From: Mixta mediterraneensis
GTDB taxonomy: Bacteria > Pseudomonadota > Gammaproteobacteria > Enterobacterales > Enterobacteriaceae
Length of the DNA: 64,000 bases
Assembly: GCF_014946725.1 (NCBI RefSeq)
Contig: NZ_JACFXY010000006.1
Coordinates: 186,001 to 250,000, forward strand
Direction: 5' to 3'
Shown here: positions 51,405-61,454 of the stretch, piece after piece
How the letters are laid out: each line of letters starts with the position of its first letter
Position numbering within the stretch: the first letter of the stretch is position 1
Notes under the pieces: model-generated
What the model saw: the letters and a program-made list of their open reading frames with translations, nothing else
What the model was told of the DNA's origin: nothing
Databases searched by the model: none
Translations under genes and position numbers: made by a program

Positions 51405-51597
51405 TTTTACCTTAAATGGTGACTCTCGGCAGCTAACGCTGGAAGTGAATCTGTTGGGTAAAGGCAAAGATATCTGGGGCGTTTAGAGTGTGAAGCAGAA
51501 GGCAAAGTGGCGTAGAGAGTTTTCAATATTAGCCAGAATCTGGACCCAGCCTCACAAAAATTTCAGCTATTGACCGGGGTTGAAGACGCACCTCGGG
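51405..51597 (+). pseudogene. yceI: yceI remnant (C-terminal part, frameshifted)
   Basis: YceI is a periplasmic isoprenoid-binding lipocalin-like protein of about 190 residues. Three frames together recover its last third: NFTLNGDSRQLTLEVNLLG then GKGKDIWGV (family [20 protein letters not shown]), after a shift ECEAEGKVA (family FEAEGKIKL), and after another shift NISQNLDPASQKFQLLTGVE (family [20 protein letters not shown]). The N-terminal two thirds are lost. Orientation and place next to solA agree with E. coli. Not functional. Confidence 0.75.
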
Positions 51598-51631
51598 AAA
51601 AAATGACCGCCTGAAGTGGGCCTCCAGGCGG
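51598..51631 (-). terminator. terminator of trhO
   Basis: Minus strand: CCGCCTG, 11-base loop, CAGGCGG, then TCATTTTTT; 7 bases after the trhO stop. Confidence 0.8.
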
Positions 51632-51637
51632 CCTGGA

Positions 51638-52687
51638 TTATTCCTTAAACGGCGCTGGAATGGTCATGTTCAGCAGTCCACGCGACTTATTGAACACTTT
51701 ATTGCCATTTTCACGACCGGCGCGACGTGCGCGCTGCTCTTCAGGCGAGAGTTTCGCTTCTTCCTGACATAGCGGGCTACAGCAGTTTTCATACTTTACT
51801 GCACAGGCCGGACACTGAATAAACAGCAAATGGCAGCCGTCGTTTACGCAATTCACATGCGTATCACAGGATGCTCCACATTGATGACAATGTGACAGCA
51901 CATCATCTGAAATGCGCTCTCCCATGCGTTCGTCAAAAACAAAATTCTTACCTTTGAAACGTACCGGTAAGCCTTGCTCACGTGCACGGCGGGCATATTC
52001 GATGATACCGCCTTCGATATGATAAACATCTTCGAAGCCGTTATGACGCATCCACGCACTTGCCTTTTCACAGCGAATACCGCCGGTGCAGTACATGACA
52101 ATTTTCTTATCTTTTTGATCCTGCAACATATCAATAGCCATCGGCAACTGATCGCGGAAGGTGTCAGCAGGCACTTCCATCGCGTTGTCAAAATGTCCGA
52201 CTTCATATTCGTAGTGGTTACGCATATCGACAAATACGGCGTCAGGATCGTCCAGCATGGCGTTCACATCAGCCGCTTTTAAGTAGCTGCCGACGTTGCT
52301 GGCATCGAAAGTAGGATCTTCAATACCATCCGCTACAATACGGTCACGTACTTTCAGTCGCAGCACCCAAAAAGATTTGCCATCGTCGTCCAGCGCCACG
52401 TTCATACGCAGGTTATTCAAGGCAGCGTCAAAACCGTAAAGGAATGACTTCATCTTTTCATACAGGCTGGCAGGCACGCTGATCTGTGCATTAATCCCTT
52501 CATGGGCAACATAAACGCGACCAAAAACGTTAAGTCCGGTTAACCCCTGATAAAGCGCATCACGAAAGGCTTTCGGATCGGCGATATGGAAGTACTTATA
52601 GAAAGAGACAGTGGTGCGCGGTTCGGTTTCAGCCAACATACGCGCCTTCAGCTCTTTATTGGAAACAAGGTTGTGTAACACTGGCAT
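51638..52687 (-). CDS. trhO: TrhO, tRNA uridine-34 hydroxylase (rhodanese-like)
   Basis: Oxygen-dependent enzyme (349 aa, formerly YceA) that makes 5-hydroxyuridine at the tRNA wobble base. An N-terminal acylphosphatase-like domain ([18 protein letters not shown]) is followed by the rhodanese domain with active Cys in [15 protein letters not shown] near residue 178 and a Cys-rich C-terminus ([20 protein letters not shown]) likely binding zinc. Start [13 protein letters not shown] at 52687 matches the family; the open frame to 52756 is not needed. Confidence 0.95.
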   Translation of the reverse strand: MPVLHNLVSNKELKARMLAETEPRTTVSFYKYFHIADPKAFRDALYQGLTGLNVFGRVYVAHEGINAQISVPASLYEKMKSFLYGFDAALNNLRMNVALDDDGKSFWVLRLKVRDRIVADGIEDPTFDASNVGSYLKAADVNAMLDDPDAVFVDMRNHYEYEVGHFDNAMEVPADTFRDQLPMAIDMLQDQKDKKIVMYCTGGIRCEKASAWMRHNGFEDVYHIEGGIIEYARRAREQGLPVRFKGKNFVFDERMGERISDDVLSHCHQCGASCDTHVNCVNDGCHLLFIQCPACAVKYENCCSPLCQEEAKLSPEEQRARRAGRENGNKVFNKSRGLLNMTIPAPFKE

Positions 52688-52931
52688 GGTGTTCGTTCCT
52701 GTCATCAATAGAAGAAATTTAGCGCGCACATGATACCTGAAATCATCAGGATGCAAAGAGCATACGGAAAATTGATCTCAATTCATGACAAATGTGTGTT
52801 TCGTCTGCAATGCTTAGCAGCGTGCTACAACTGCTTGTAATATTTCAGCCCAAGGCAAAAACTGGCACAATAGGAAAAATCAACGAGATAACGGCACCAT
52901 AAGGTGCGTGACGCAGGATAATGACATCCAC

Positions 52932-53855
52932 ATGACCCAATTGCCTCAATTTTCGCGTGAACTTCTTCATCCCCGCTACTGGTTAACCTGGCTGGGGGTT
53001 ATTTTTCTTTATATTTTAGTGCTACTTCCTTATCCGCTTCTCTATGTTTTAGGTTGTGGGATTGGTCGTATTGGCATGCGATTTATGAAGCGTCGCGTCA
53101 ATATTGCACGGCGAAATCTGGAACTCTGCTTCCCGCAGATGCCCGTAAACGATCGTGAAGCGATGGTAAAGCATAATTTTGAATCGGTTGGAATGGGATT
53201 AATCGAAACCGGGATGGCGTGGTTTTGGCCAGACTGGCGTATCAACAAATGGCATAAGCCGTCTGGGCTTGAGCACATCCAGCAGGCACGCGACACGCAT
53301 CGTGGCGTGCTGTTAATTGGTATGCACTTTCTGACATTAGAAATTGGTGCCCGTATGTTTGGCATTCATAATCCCGGCATTGGGGTTTATCGTCCAAATG
53401 ACAATAAGCTTATTGACTGGTTACAGGTACATGGCCGCATGCGTTCAAATAAAAGTATGCTGGATCGAAAAGATCTCAAGGGCATGATTCGGGCCCTGAA
53501 AGGCGGTGATATTCTCTGGTACGCACCAGACCATGACTATGGTCCACGTAGCAGCGTGTTCGTACCTTTTTTTGCTGTTGAGAATGCCGCGACTACGGTG
53601 GGTACACATATGTTGATACGCACCAGTAAACCTGCGGTGATCCCTTTTGTTCCGCGCCGTTTGCCCGAAGGACGAGGTTATGAATTAATGATTCTACCGG
53701 ATGTCAGCGAACAATTTTCCCTTGAAAGTGATGCTGATACCGCAATGCATATGAATAAAATAGTAGAAGAAGGCGTTTTATTAGCGCCAGAGCAATATAT
53801 GTGGCTGCATCGTCGTTTCAAAACCAGACCGGAAAACGAACCGCCGCGTTATTAA
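52932..53855 (+). CDS. lpxL: LpxL, lipid A lauroyltransferase
   Basis: Inner-membrane acyltransferase (307 aa) that adds laurate to Kdo2-lipid IVA. One N-terminal membrane helix (residues 20-42), the catalytic HX4E motif in [12 protein letters not shown] near residue 132, and [18 protein letters not shown] near 205. Start [17 protein letters not shown] at 52932 by family similarity; its spacing to AGGA is long (about 14 bases), and a GTG at 52908 in frame is possible. Confidence 0.95.
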   Translation: MTQLPQFSRELLHPRYWLTWLGVIFLYILVLLPYPLLYVLGCGIGRIGMRFMKRRVNIARRNLELCFPQMPVNDREAMVKHNFESVGMGLIETGMAWFWPDWRINKWHKPSGLEHIQQARDTHRGVLLIGMHFLTLEIGARMFGIHNPGIGVYRPNDNKLIDWLQVHGRMRSNKSMLDRKDLKGMIRALKGGDILWYAPDHDYGPRSSVFVPFFAVENAATTVGTHMLIRTSKPAVIPFVPRRLPEGRGYELMILPDVSEQFSLESDADTAMHMNKIVEEGVLLAPEQYMWLHRRFKTRPENEPPRY

Positions 53856-53869
53856 CGGCTAACAGATAA

Positions 53870-53893
53870 GGAAGGGGAAATGACACCCCTTCC
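53870..53893 (+). terminator. possible terminator of lpxL
   Basis: 8-bp stem GGAAGGGG / CCCCTTCC with an 8-base loop, 14 bases after the lpxL stop. No T run follows, so function is uncertain. Confidence 0.4.
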
Positions 53894-54419
53894 GTCTCAT
53901 AAAACCGGTCCACTATTTTCCCTGGTTTCTTCTTTTCTATTGTTGCTTTATACAGGCCAGTATTAACTGAAGTCTGACGCAGAGAACAAGGGAAAATAGT
54001 TTATATTTACTCATCGATAATGCAGGCAGTTTCAAACCCGGTTAATGATCTCTAAACTATTTTTAACCAGAAACCGCCATCGCCCAGTTTATACGCTTCT
54101 TATGCATTAGAAATTAATGCATCTCATTTTCTTTAAATGGATCTGATTTTCTTTTTTCCAGGCATATTCCTATTTAATGATGTTTAATTCTTTGCTAACG
54201 CTTATCAGTGTAAAAAAATTAACTTATTTTACAAGGCATTGTCTTAAACAGAAGAACACATATTACTTTTTCATTTATTTTATTGATTTTATATATTCTT
54301 ATGGAATTTGAATAACCCATTATTTACCGGTAGTTTCAACCGTGACAGTTAGCTAATTAACTGCGTGCCTAAAAAAATTAAAAAGGTTACCCACAGCAAA
54401 TATCTTGCAGGAATATAAT
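53894..54419. other. AT-rich stretch without a gene
   Basis: About 525 bases with long runs of A and T, visibly lower in GC than its neighbours. No frame of note. It begins the accessory patch between lpxL and msyB, where E. coli has mdtG; I see no mdtG sequence. The promoter of the next gene should lie at the right end. Confidence 0.6.
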
Positions 54420-54686
54420 ATGAATAAAGGTATCTACTATTACGTGACAATCAGCCCGGTTCAGGAAGGCTATCACTATTTACATCGGAAAGAGTGCGAG
54501 CGCATGCCAGACAAGGAAGAGGTAGTTTTCATTGGCACTCTGTATAATTTGAATCAGGCGTTATCGATCGCCAGAATAAACTTCAAAAAGGTTAAACCTT
54601 GTATAAAATGCTGCATTCGCTATTCAGCGCCATTAATTCACGAATCCGTGCGCCCGGTATTACATTTTCCACAAAAAATGCAGTGA
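54420..54686 (+). CDS. small Cys-rich protein of unknown function
   Basis: 88-residue protein, not recognised with a name. AGGA lies 7 bases before the ATG at 54420. The pattern is HRKECERMPDKEEVVFIGTL, then a helical SIARINFKKVKPC and CIKCC: a His/Cys pair and a C-terminal C-x2-C-x2-CC cluster, compatible with a small metal-binding fold. I recall similar short proteins with the scheme H-K-x-C...LG...A...A......C..CC in many bacteria (uncertain). AT-rich codon use and flanks suggest acquisition by transfer. Confidence 0.6.
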   Translation: MNKGIYYYVTISPVQEGYHYLHRKECERMPDKEEVVFIGTLYNLNQALSIARINFKKVKPCIKCCIRYSAPLIHESVRPVLHFPQKMQ

Positions 54687-54939
54687 AGCTACACTCGGCG
54701 GGAATGACTGATTTTCTCGCCGCTTAGCTTATTCGCTTCCCGACACCACTCTGCCTTTTCTGATGTTATTGAACAGTCCACCCGCTAAAGGAATGAACGC
54801 ATTTCCACCCGACTCTACCGGGAATATGCCCGCATAAGTTATCAGGTGATATTCTCTAAAAATCCCGATAAAGATGAAGGGCTAAAAAGAGAATTACTTT
54901 AGCTGCGTGTCATTAAAGCCATAACAGACCGGATGCTGT

Positions 54940-54966
54940 GACGTCAGAGACGTCAGAGACGTCAGA
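54940..54966. repeat. three tandem copies of GACGTCAGA
   Basis: Three perfect 9-bp copies, each containing the palindrome GACGTC, in a non-coding AT-rich stretch. Confidence 0.85.
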
Positions 54967-55199
54967 ATTATCTTCCCAGTACTGTTTTTTATAAATCGCC
55001 TCAACCCTGCTTTCAGGAAACATACAACATTGATAATCGTCAGGCCTGAAAAACAAAATGCTAACCCCCACCTGAATAATTTTTTGATATTTAAATCATC
55101 TAAAAAATAATAAATCATGTCTTCATCAGGGATTCTCTCATTTATTTAAAGCGGGTTAAGATATTCCTTATTTTCTTTGGTGGTTTCTGGCTCTTATTC

Positions 55200-55373
55200 T
55201 CACCAGACATCCGTCCGCCAGGCACAGGGCAGGCCCTGTAACGCCCTGGAATAGCGTGCAATATTCACAGACATCGCTTTCACAGCCGCTTTAACGGTCT
55301 CTTTGATAGCATCCAGATCTTTAGCGATACCGTAAGTCGCTGATTCATCTGTACAAAAATGAATTAAATTTTT
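55200..55373 (-). pseudogene. orphan gene fragment, family not recognised
   Basis: A minus-strand frame without a start codon, open for 57 codons and ending in TGA. It reads like real protein: ESATYGIAKDLDAIKETVKA, then AVKAMSVNIARYSRALQGL and PCAWRTDVW. Base composition is closer to core genes than to its flanks. It looks like the tail of a lost gene, cut near the IS element. I cannot name the family. Confidence 0.4.
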
Positions 55374-55434
55374 TCATTGCCTTCGGTTTACCATTCTTAT
55401 TATTCGACTATCCTTGCTAATTAAACATGACTAA

Positions 55435-56303
55435 GAACCTATCCCAAAAGGAATTGTCAGATCGTAAATAATGGCAATTTTTGAGGGCGAAGTATGGCGG
55501 GCAACAAGTGGCAGATCAGCGATGAACTCTGGGAGAAAATGGCTCCACTTCTCCCGGAACATAAAACCCACCATCCGCTGGGCACGCATCGTAGACGTGT
55601 TGATAATCGTGCCGCAATGAACGCCATTTTCTTTGTGCTCAGAACCGGTTGCCAATGGAATGCCCTGAATGCCACGGATATTTGCTCATCCAGCTCAGCC
55701 CACCGCCGCTTTCAGGAATGGCGGGATGCTGGAGTATTTGAACGCTTCTGGCAAAACGGGCTGCTTGCCTGCGAGAAGCGGGATGCCATTGACTGGTCAT
55801 GGTTGTCGATGGATGGCTGCATGACAAAATCGCCCCTTGCAGGCTCAAAAAAACAGGTCGCAACCCGACTGACAGGGGGAAGCAGGGAGTAAAGCGGAGC
55901 CTGATGACCGACGGGAACGGGCTTCCGCTCTCGCTGGCTGTCGCAGGGGCAAATACCCACGACATAAAACTGGTTGAAGATACGCTGGACGCGCTACAGA
56001 CCGGCAGGCCGGGTCGCAGGCTGCATCTGTGTATGGACAAAGGCTATGAGGCTGAATGGGTGGAAATTTGTTTGAAAGCTCGTCGTTATGAACCTCATAT
56101 CCAGTCGGGGAAAGAGGAGTCTGAGGCAATTAAAAACAGCGAGTTCAGGGCTCATCGTTGGGTTGTGGAAAGAACGCATAGCTGGATGAATCGCTTTCGC
56201 CGCATACTGACGCGATGGGAGAAGAAAGTCGAAAACTACGAGGCGATGCTGCATTTTGCTTGCAGCATCATTGTCTGGAATAAAATCCTTTTGGGATAGG
56301 TTC
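55435..56303 (+). mobile_element. IS5-family insertion sequence (IS427-like), complete
   Basis: 869 bp. The 18-bp perfect terminal inverted repeats GAACCTATCCCAAAAGGA lie at 55435-55452 and 56286-56303. It is flanked by direct repeats TAA (55432-55434 and 56304-56306), the TNA-type duplication expected for the IS427 group. It carries a two-frame transposase and looks intact. Joining the flanks restores GACTAAGCAAGGAG, directly in front of msyB. Confidence 0.92.
55494..56299 (+). CDS. IS5-family transposase, made by -1 frameshifting (orfA/orfB)
   Basis: OrfA (55494-55892) begins MAGNKWQISDELWEKMAPLL and holds the helix-turn-helix region and the first catalytic Asp (WLSMDGCMTK). OrfB continues in the -1 frame to 56299 with LMTDGNGLPLSLAVAGAN, the second Asp in CMDKGYEAEW and the Glu in VVERTHSWMNRFRR. 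The overlap has a run of seven A (55847-55853), read as TCA AAA AAA in frame A and AAA AAA ACA in frame B, a typical slippage site; the fused protein would have about 268 residues. The ATG at 55799 in frame B is probably not a real start. Confidence 0.88.
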
Positions 56304-56321
56304 TAAGCAAGGAGAAAAGGT

Positions 56322-56723
56322 ATGTCATTATATTCAACGCTGGAAGAAGCCATTGAGGCAGCACGTGAAGAATATCTCGCCAGTCACCCTGAAGTTGACG
56401 AAGCGGATGCCTCGGTAAGCCAGTTTGGCCTGCAGAAATACGTCATGCAGGACGGCGATATTATGTGGCAGGCTGAATTCTTTGAAGAAGAAGGTGAAGC
56501 TGGCGAGTGCCTGCCATTTCGCAGCGGTGAAGCGGCGCAAGCCATCTTTGAGGGTGACTTCGACGAAATCGAATTACGTCAGGAATGGTTGGCAGAAAAT
56601 ACGCTACATGAGTGGGACGAAGGTGAATTTCAACTGGAACCGCCGCTGGACGCCGAAGAAGGCGAAGCAGCGGCAGAAGAGTGGGAAGACGATAATAGCG
56701 ATTCGGATCGCAGCTACTTATAA
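56322..56723 (+). CDS. msyB: MsyB, acidic SecY-suppressor protein
   Basis: Very acidic cytoplasmic protein (133 aa); in E. coli extra copies suppress secY and secA defects. Family segments YSTLEEAIEAAREEYLASHP, QKYVMQDGDIMWQAEFF and NTLHEWDEGEFQLEPPLD are conserved; the tail (AAEEWEDDNSDSDRSYL) is longer. An IS ends 18 bases before the ATG, leaving only the ribosome site AAGGAG (56308-56313), so transcription now depends on IS read-through or a hybrid promoter. Its last 10 bases overlap convergent yceK. Confidence 0.94.
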   Translation: MSLYSTLEEAIEAAREEYLASHPEVDEADASVSQFGLQKYVMQDGDIMWQAEFFEEEGEAGECLPFRSGEAAQAIFEGDFDEIELRQEWLAENTLHEWDEGEFQLEPPLDAEEGEAAAEEWEDDNSDSDRSYL

Positions 56724-56953
56724 GGCCCGTGACTGGCATCGACAGGCAACAATAATGTATCCAGTACCAGCGACAGCGGCAGGTCGATAATGGTCAATAC
56801 ACGCCAGGCGCTGTCGCGCATATCCCACTGTACGCCGGGATAATATTGGTTACCGTGTCCCTGACCGGGCACGGTACGACTAATAATGCTGCCGCAACCG
56901 CTTAGCAATACGATCGATACGGTTAACGCACTTAAATTTAAGAAATGATTCAC
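56714..56953 (-). CDS. yceK: YceK, DUF1375 lipoprotein
   Basis: 79-residue lipoprotein of unknown function. Lipobox LSGC with Cys20, then GSIISRTVPGQGHGNQYYPG, and the family pattern WRVLTIIDLPLSLVLDTLLLP near the end. Convergent with msyB, stop codons overlapping. Same neighbour order as E. coli (msyB-yceK-opgH). Confidence 0.9.
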   Translation of the reverse strand: MNHFLNLSALTVSIVLLSGCGSIISRTVPGQGHGNQYYPGVQWDMRDSAWRVLTIIDLPLSLVLDTLLLPVDASHGPYK

Positions 56954-57071
56954 AACCTTTACTCACAATGGACTGACGTTATTTTAGCCAGCCGCGAACA
57001 GAAGTTACACCCGGTTTTTCACTGTATAATGTAAAGTTCACGTTAACTTGTCGTCTTTTCAAATTTCAGAC

Positions 57072-57097
57072 AAAAAAAAGCGGCATCTCTGCCGCTT
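57072..57097 (-). terminator. terminator of opgGH
   Basis: Stem AAGCGGCA / TGCCGCTT with loop TCTC, then TTTTTTTT on the minus strand; 8 bases after the opgH stop. Confidence 0.9.
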
Positions 57098-57104
57098 GTT
57101 TTAT

Positions 57105-59657
57105 TTAACCGTTTTGTAGCAACGCCTGCGGATTCAGTTTCAGCTTTTGATAGCTTTCAACCCACTGATGATACTTCTCACTGTTTTCCCACAAACGCGT
57201 ATGGACGCGTGCCAGCACAACGGGATCGCTAATCAGCTGCAAGCGCTGCTCACGATTCAGTTTTTCTGGCGCATCGCTTAACGCATGCTCAACGCGGCGA
57301 TCGCGGGCATGTTCCAGCAGCTGGCTTTGCTTATGACGGGACGTTGCCAGCGCTGTTGCCAGCGCGTTAAATGCCGGATGGAACAGCGCATGCATAAAGC
57401 CATTTTCCAGCACGCGTTCACGGTTGAGTTTCAGATACAAATCAGTATCCAGCAGCTCTTTCGGCGGTTCGTATTCTTCTGGAATCAGGAATAATTTGGC
57501 ATTTTTACTCTTAATACCCAGCGTTGCACGACTCGACATCACCGAGACAAACGGCGACAGAATCAGTGAGAACACGATCGGTGACAGCCACCACAGGAAG
57601 TTGAGATCCAGCCAGCCCATGCCTGCTGCCCAGACAATCCCCAACGCCATCTGTGAACCGTGACGTTTGAAGGCTTCGCTCCACGGCGTAGCATCGTCAT
57701 CACGCTGCGGTGAATTCCATACTACCTCCCAGCCGAGAAAAGCGCTGACCACAAACACGGTGTGGAACAGCATACGGACGGGTGCCAGCAGCACCGAGAA
57801 CAGCATTTCCAGCAACAGTGACAGGAACAGGCGGAATGCGCCACCGTAAGGTTTTGCGCCTTTGCACCAAATCAATACCACGCTCAGTAACTTCGGCAGG
57901 AATAACAGCACCAGCGTAGTCGAGAACAGCGCAATCGCCAGTTCAGGACGCCATTGCGGCCACACCGGGAAGAGTTGCCGTGGTTGCAGGAAGTAGGTTG
58001 GCTCCATCAGCGTATGCACCACCTGCAAGGCGGTAGACAGCGCCAGGAACAAGAACCACAGCGGTGCAGACAGATAAGACATCACCCCGGTCAGGAAGAC
58101 CGCACGGTGAACCGGATGCATCCCTTTCACCAGAAACAGACGGAAATTCATCAGGTTTCCGTGGCACCAACGGCGGTCACGCTTCAGTTCATCTAACAGG
58201 TTTGGCGGCAATTCTTCATAAGAACCCGGCAGGTCGTAAGCAATCCACACCCCCCATCCGGCACGGCGCATCAGCGCTGCTTCAACGAAGTCATGCGACA
58301 AAATCGACCCGGCAAACGAACCTTCTCCCGGTAACGGGGCTAACGCGCAATGTTCGATAAATGGCTTCACGCGAATGATGGCGTTGTGGCCCCAGTAGTG
58401 CGATTCGCCCAACTGCCAGAAGTGCAAACCGGCGGTAAACAGCGGACCGTAGACCCGGGTAGCAAACTGTTGGCAGCGCGCATAGAGCGTGTCCATACCT
58501 GATGCTTTTGGCGACGACTGGATAATACCGGCGTTAGGGTTCGCATCCATCATACGTACCAGACCGGTAAGACATTCGCCGCTCATAACGCTGTCGGCGT
58601 CCAGCACCACCATATAGCTGTAGTTGCTGCCCCAGCGGCGACAAAAGTCGTCAATATTACCGCTTTTACGTTTCACGCGACGGCGACGGCGGCGATAGAA
58701 AATTTTTCCGGCGCCCCCAACATCACGTACCAGCTCCATCCAGGCTTTCTGCTCAGCAATGGCAATATCGGCATCGTAGCTGTCACTCAGAATGTAAACA
58801 TCAAAGTGCTCGGCGTTGCCGGTGCGAACGACCGATTCCCAGGTCGCCCGCAAACCGGCGAATACGCGCTCAACATCCTCGTTACAGATAGGCATGATCA
58901 GCGCAGTACGATGTTCAGGGTTGAGCGGCTCATCGCCTACCGTTGAGTAGGAAATACTGTATTTGTCGCGCCCAATCAGCAGCTGCAAGAAGCCCATTAA
59001 GGCAGTCCAGAAACCGGCAGAAACCCAACAGAACAAGATGGCGAACAGGAAGAGAATGCCCGTTTGCAGCACGTAAGGCAGAATCTGCATTACCGATTGC
59101 TGCCAGTTCTGGTTGATCATTTCCATCGGATCAAGCAGCGTCCAGCCCTGATACGGCAGAATGGTTTTCATGTACCAGGTGGCGACAACAGTCTGGAAGA
59201 TAGTCAGAATCAGCAAGGTGTAGCGACGCATCGAACCGACATGACGCCACTTCTCTTCCGCGCGTTGCTCATCGGCATTCGCATAGCGCGGCACGGATTT
59301 TTGTCCACGCAACGAAGACCAGGCACGAACCAGCGGGTTTGTACGCCAGGCTTCGGGAAACATCAGCGAGCGCGTTACTTTCGGCATTGCCTTCAGTGTG
59401 GTGCGATCGAGATAATCTTTGCCAAGCTGCTGACCATCGGCGAGTGACTCTGGCCAGGCCATTTGCACGCGCGACGAAACGGATTTCAGCGGCGCATCAT
59501 CGGGACGATCGCTGGCAGCCACATCCTGGCCCAGTGATTCGTGTATGAAGTGAAACGCGCCGGCATTTTGCAGCGACGCGCTTAAACGGGCTTTTCCTGC
59601 CGCATCCAGCGGCAGGGATTCCACATAATTTTGAGATGTAAAAGTCAATTTATTCAT
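57105..59657 (-). CDS. opgH: OpgH, glucan glucosyltransferase
   Basis: Inner-membrane glycosyltransferase family 2 enzyme (850 aa) that builds the beta-1,2 backbone of osmoregulated periplasmic glucans from UDP-glucose; in E. coli it also links glucose status to cell size through FtsZ. N-terminal cytoplasmic region, membrane helices, then the catalytic domain with [29 protein letters not shown] and KRDRRWCHG (Q/RxxRW), then further helices and a C-terminal tail. The start overlaps opgG by 8 bases. Intact. Confidence 0.97.
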   Translation of the reverse strand: MNKLTFTSQNYVESLPLDAAGKARLSASLQNAGAFHFIHESLGQDVAASDRPDDAPLKSVSSRVQMAWPESLADGQQLGKDYLDRTTLKAMPKVTRSLMFPEAWRTNPLVRAWSSLRGQKSVPRYANADEQRAEEKWRHVGSMRRYTLLILTIFQTVVATWYMKTILPYQGWTLLDPMEMINQNWQQSVMQILPYVLQTGILFLFAILFCWVSAGFWTALMGFLQLLIGRDKYSISYSTVGDEPLNPEHRTALIMPICNEDVERVFAGLRATWESVVRTGNAEHFDVYILSDSYDADIAIAEQKAWMELVRDVGGAGKIFYRRRRRRVKRKSGNIDDFCRRWGSNYSYMVVLDADSVMSGECLTGLVRMMDANPNAGIIQSSPKASGMDTLYARCQQFATRVYGPLFTAGLHFWQLGESHYWGHNAIIRVKPFIEHCALAPLPGEGSFAGSILSHDFVEAALMRRAGWGVWIAYDLPGSYEELPPNLLDELKRDRRWCHGNLMNFRLFLVKGMHPVHRAVFLTGVMSYLSAPLWFLFLALSTALQVVHTLMEPTYFLQPRQLFPVWPQWRPELAIALFSTTLVLLFLPKLLSVVLIWCKGAKPYGGAFRLFLSLLLEMLFSVLLAPVRMLFHTVFVVSAFLGWEVVWNSPQRDDDATPWSEAFKRHGSQMALGIVWAAGMGWLDLNFLWWLSPIVFSLILSPFVSVMSSRATLGIKSKNAKLFLIPEEYEPPKELLDTDLYLKLNRERVLENGFMHALFHPAFNALATALATSRHKQSQLLEHARDRRVEHALSDAPEKLNREQRLQLISDPVVLARVHTRLWENSEKYHQWVESYQKLKLNPQALLQNG

Positions 59658-61182
59658 TGGCAGGTAGCTGATAGCTCCAGGTTTCCGTCAATGTTTTGTC
59701 GCCGCTAACCAGCGCCGCACGCATTTCGGTTGGCTGCTTGTTATCTTTCACACGCAGACGCAACACCAGACGCCAGCCTTTCGTGACCGGGTTGTAGCGC
59801 ACGCTCTGTTCAACGACATCCGCGTTTTTTCCCACACTGACCTGCGGCGCAACCTGGCTGTTTTCCGGCATCTGACTCATCGTTTTACCCACGAAATCGA
59901 TCGTAAAAGCGATACTGCCATCCGGTTGACGCACCAGGTTAGACTGCTTCACATCGCCCGCTGAACGCAGGGTATCTTTTACCCATGCCGTGTCGTTGGA
60001 ATGCAGCTGACTTTCGTCACGCGTGAAGTGCAACCGGTATTTAAAGTTCATCTCTTTGCCCGGATCCGGCAGATGTTCTGGGGTCCAGAAGGCCACGATA
60101 TTGTCGTTGGTTTCATCCGCAGTAGGGATTTCAACCAGTTCCACCCGGCCTTTACCCCAGTCGCCTAACGGCTCAACCCAGCCGCTTGGACGCAGATCGT
60201 AACGATCGTCAAGATCCTGATAAGCGCTGAAGTCACGGCTACGTTGCAGCAGACCGAAACCTTTCGGGCTTTCAATAGTGTAAGTACTCACCGCCAGATG
60301 ACGCGGATTATTCAGCGGTCGCCAAATCCATTCGCCGTTGCCGTTATGGATGGACAGGCCATCCGAGTCGTGCAGCGAAGGGCGGAAATTATTGACGGGC
60401 GAGGGCTGATTCGTCCCAAACAGGAACATACTGGTCAGCGGCGCGATGCCGAGTTTGCCTACTTTATCGCGCAGATAAACCTTCGACTGCACGTCAACGG
60501 TGGACTCTTTGCCCGGATGGATCACAAAGCGATAAGCACCCGCTGCACGAGGCGAATCCAGCAAGGCATAAATCACTAACTGCTTATCCTGCGGCTTTGG
60601 ACGTTCAATCCAGAACGACTTAAAGCGTGGAAACTCTTCGCCGGAAGGCAGCGCGGTATCGATCGCCAGACCGCGCGCCGACAAACCATAAACCTGACCC
60701 GCACCAATAACGCGGAAATAGCTGGCGCCGAGAAAACTGCTGATCTCGTCATCTTTCCCTGGGGTATTCAAAGGATAGAGAACTTTAAAACCGGCAAAAC
60801 CCAGGTTTTTAACCGAGTCGGCATCATGTTTCACATTACCGAAATTAAAATAATCGGGCCTGTATTTGATTTCGCGCACCGAGCTGGCGGTGACTTCATT
60901 AATTTGCACCGGCGTATCGAAATACATACCCTGGTGATAAAATTCCAGCTTGAACGGCGTACGCAATTTACCCCAATACGCTTTGTCGTGGTTAAACTGG
61001 ATCTGCTGATAATCAGCAAATTTCATTTCACGAAATTGAGAGGGTAAATTGCTTTTAGGCGCTTCGAAGCTTTTCCCTGCTAACGCTTTGGCTTGTTTGG
61101 CCACATCATCGATGCTAAACGCCCAGCTGTTATTGGCGTATAACGCCAGCAGAACTGCAGCACCTATCCAGCGTACTTTCAT
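59650..61182 (-). CDS. opgG: OpgG, periplasmic glucan biosynthesis protein
   Basis: Periplasmic protein (510 aa) needed with OpgH to form branched glucans. Signal peptide [21 protein letters not shown], then [20 protein letters not shown]; family blocks FQLNHDKAYW-type [31 protein letters not shown] and [16 protein letters not shown] 61182 is chosen (AGGA close upstream, usual length); an in-frame GTG at 61215 behind GGGGGAG would add 11 residues. First gene of opgGH. Confidence 0.95.
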   Translation of the reverse strand: MKVRWIGAAVLLALYANNSWAFSIDDVAKQAKALAGKSFEAPKSNLPSQFREMKFADYQQIQFNHDKAYWGKLRTPFKLEFYHQGMYFDTPVQINEVTASSVREIKYRPDYFNFGNVKHDADSVKNLGFAGFKVLYPLNTPGKDDEISSFLGASYFRVIGAGQVYGLSARGLAIDTALPSGEEFPRFKSFWIERPKPQDKQLVIYALLDSPRAAGAYRFVIHPGKESTVDVQSKVYLRDKVGKLGIAPLTSMFLFGTNQPSPVNNFRPSLHDSDGLSIHNGNGEWIWRPLNNPRHLAVSTYTIESPKGFGLLQRSRDFSAYQDLDDRYDLRPSGWVEPLGDWGKGRVELVEIPTADETNDNIVAFWTPEHLPDPGKEMNFKYRLHFTRDESQLHSNDTAWVKDTLRSAGDVKQSNLVRQPDGSIAFTIDFVGKTMSQMPENSQVAPQVSVGKNADVVEQSVRYNPVTKGWRLVLRLRVKDNKQPTEMRAALVSGDKTLTETWSYQLPANE

Positions 61183-61454
61183 CAGTCCTGCTTTATTTTT
61201 CTCTTTAGTCAGCACATCTCCCCCTTTCGTGTGCTTAAATCAAACCCGTTTATCTTAAAGGATTATTCGGTTTTCCGACAGCTTATGCGAAAGAATGTTC
61301 CCTGCGTTCATCAGCCCGACAGATGCTTTTAGGACAATTAAACGATACAGATTTGACTGATAGTATACCTTGTTTAACGCAGGTAGAATTTCACTCCGGC
61401 ATACTCCGGTTTCAGGGCGAAACCGGCCGCAACGTACTAACGAACTGGAACTTT

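Larger units (their letters stand above)
54687..55434. other. accessory intergenic stretch with debris
   Basis: About 750 bases, AT-rich, between the Cys-rich gene and the IS element. It holds a three-copy 9-bp repeat (54940-54966), a short open + frame ending in IFSKNPDKDEGLKRELL near 54900, and a coding-like minus-strand fragment (55200-55373). The last 60 bases before the IS should contain the original msyB promoter. Confidence 0.55.

Noticed and set aside
54894-55118. 74-residue minus-strand frame with a hydrophobic middle
   Set aside because: Runs through the 9-bp tandem repeat, lacks a ribosome site and any recognisable pattern; AT-rich DNA gives such frames by chance.
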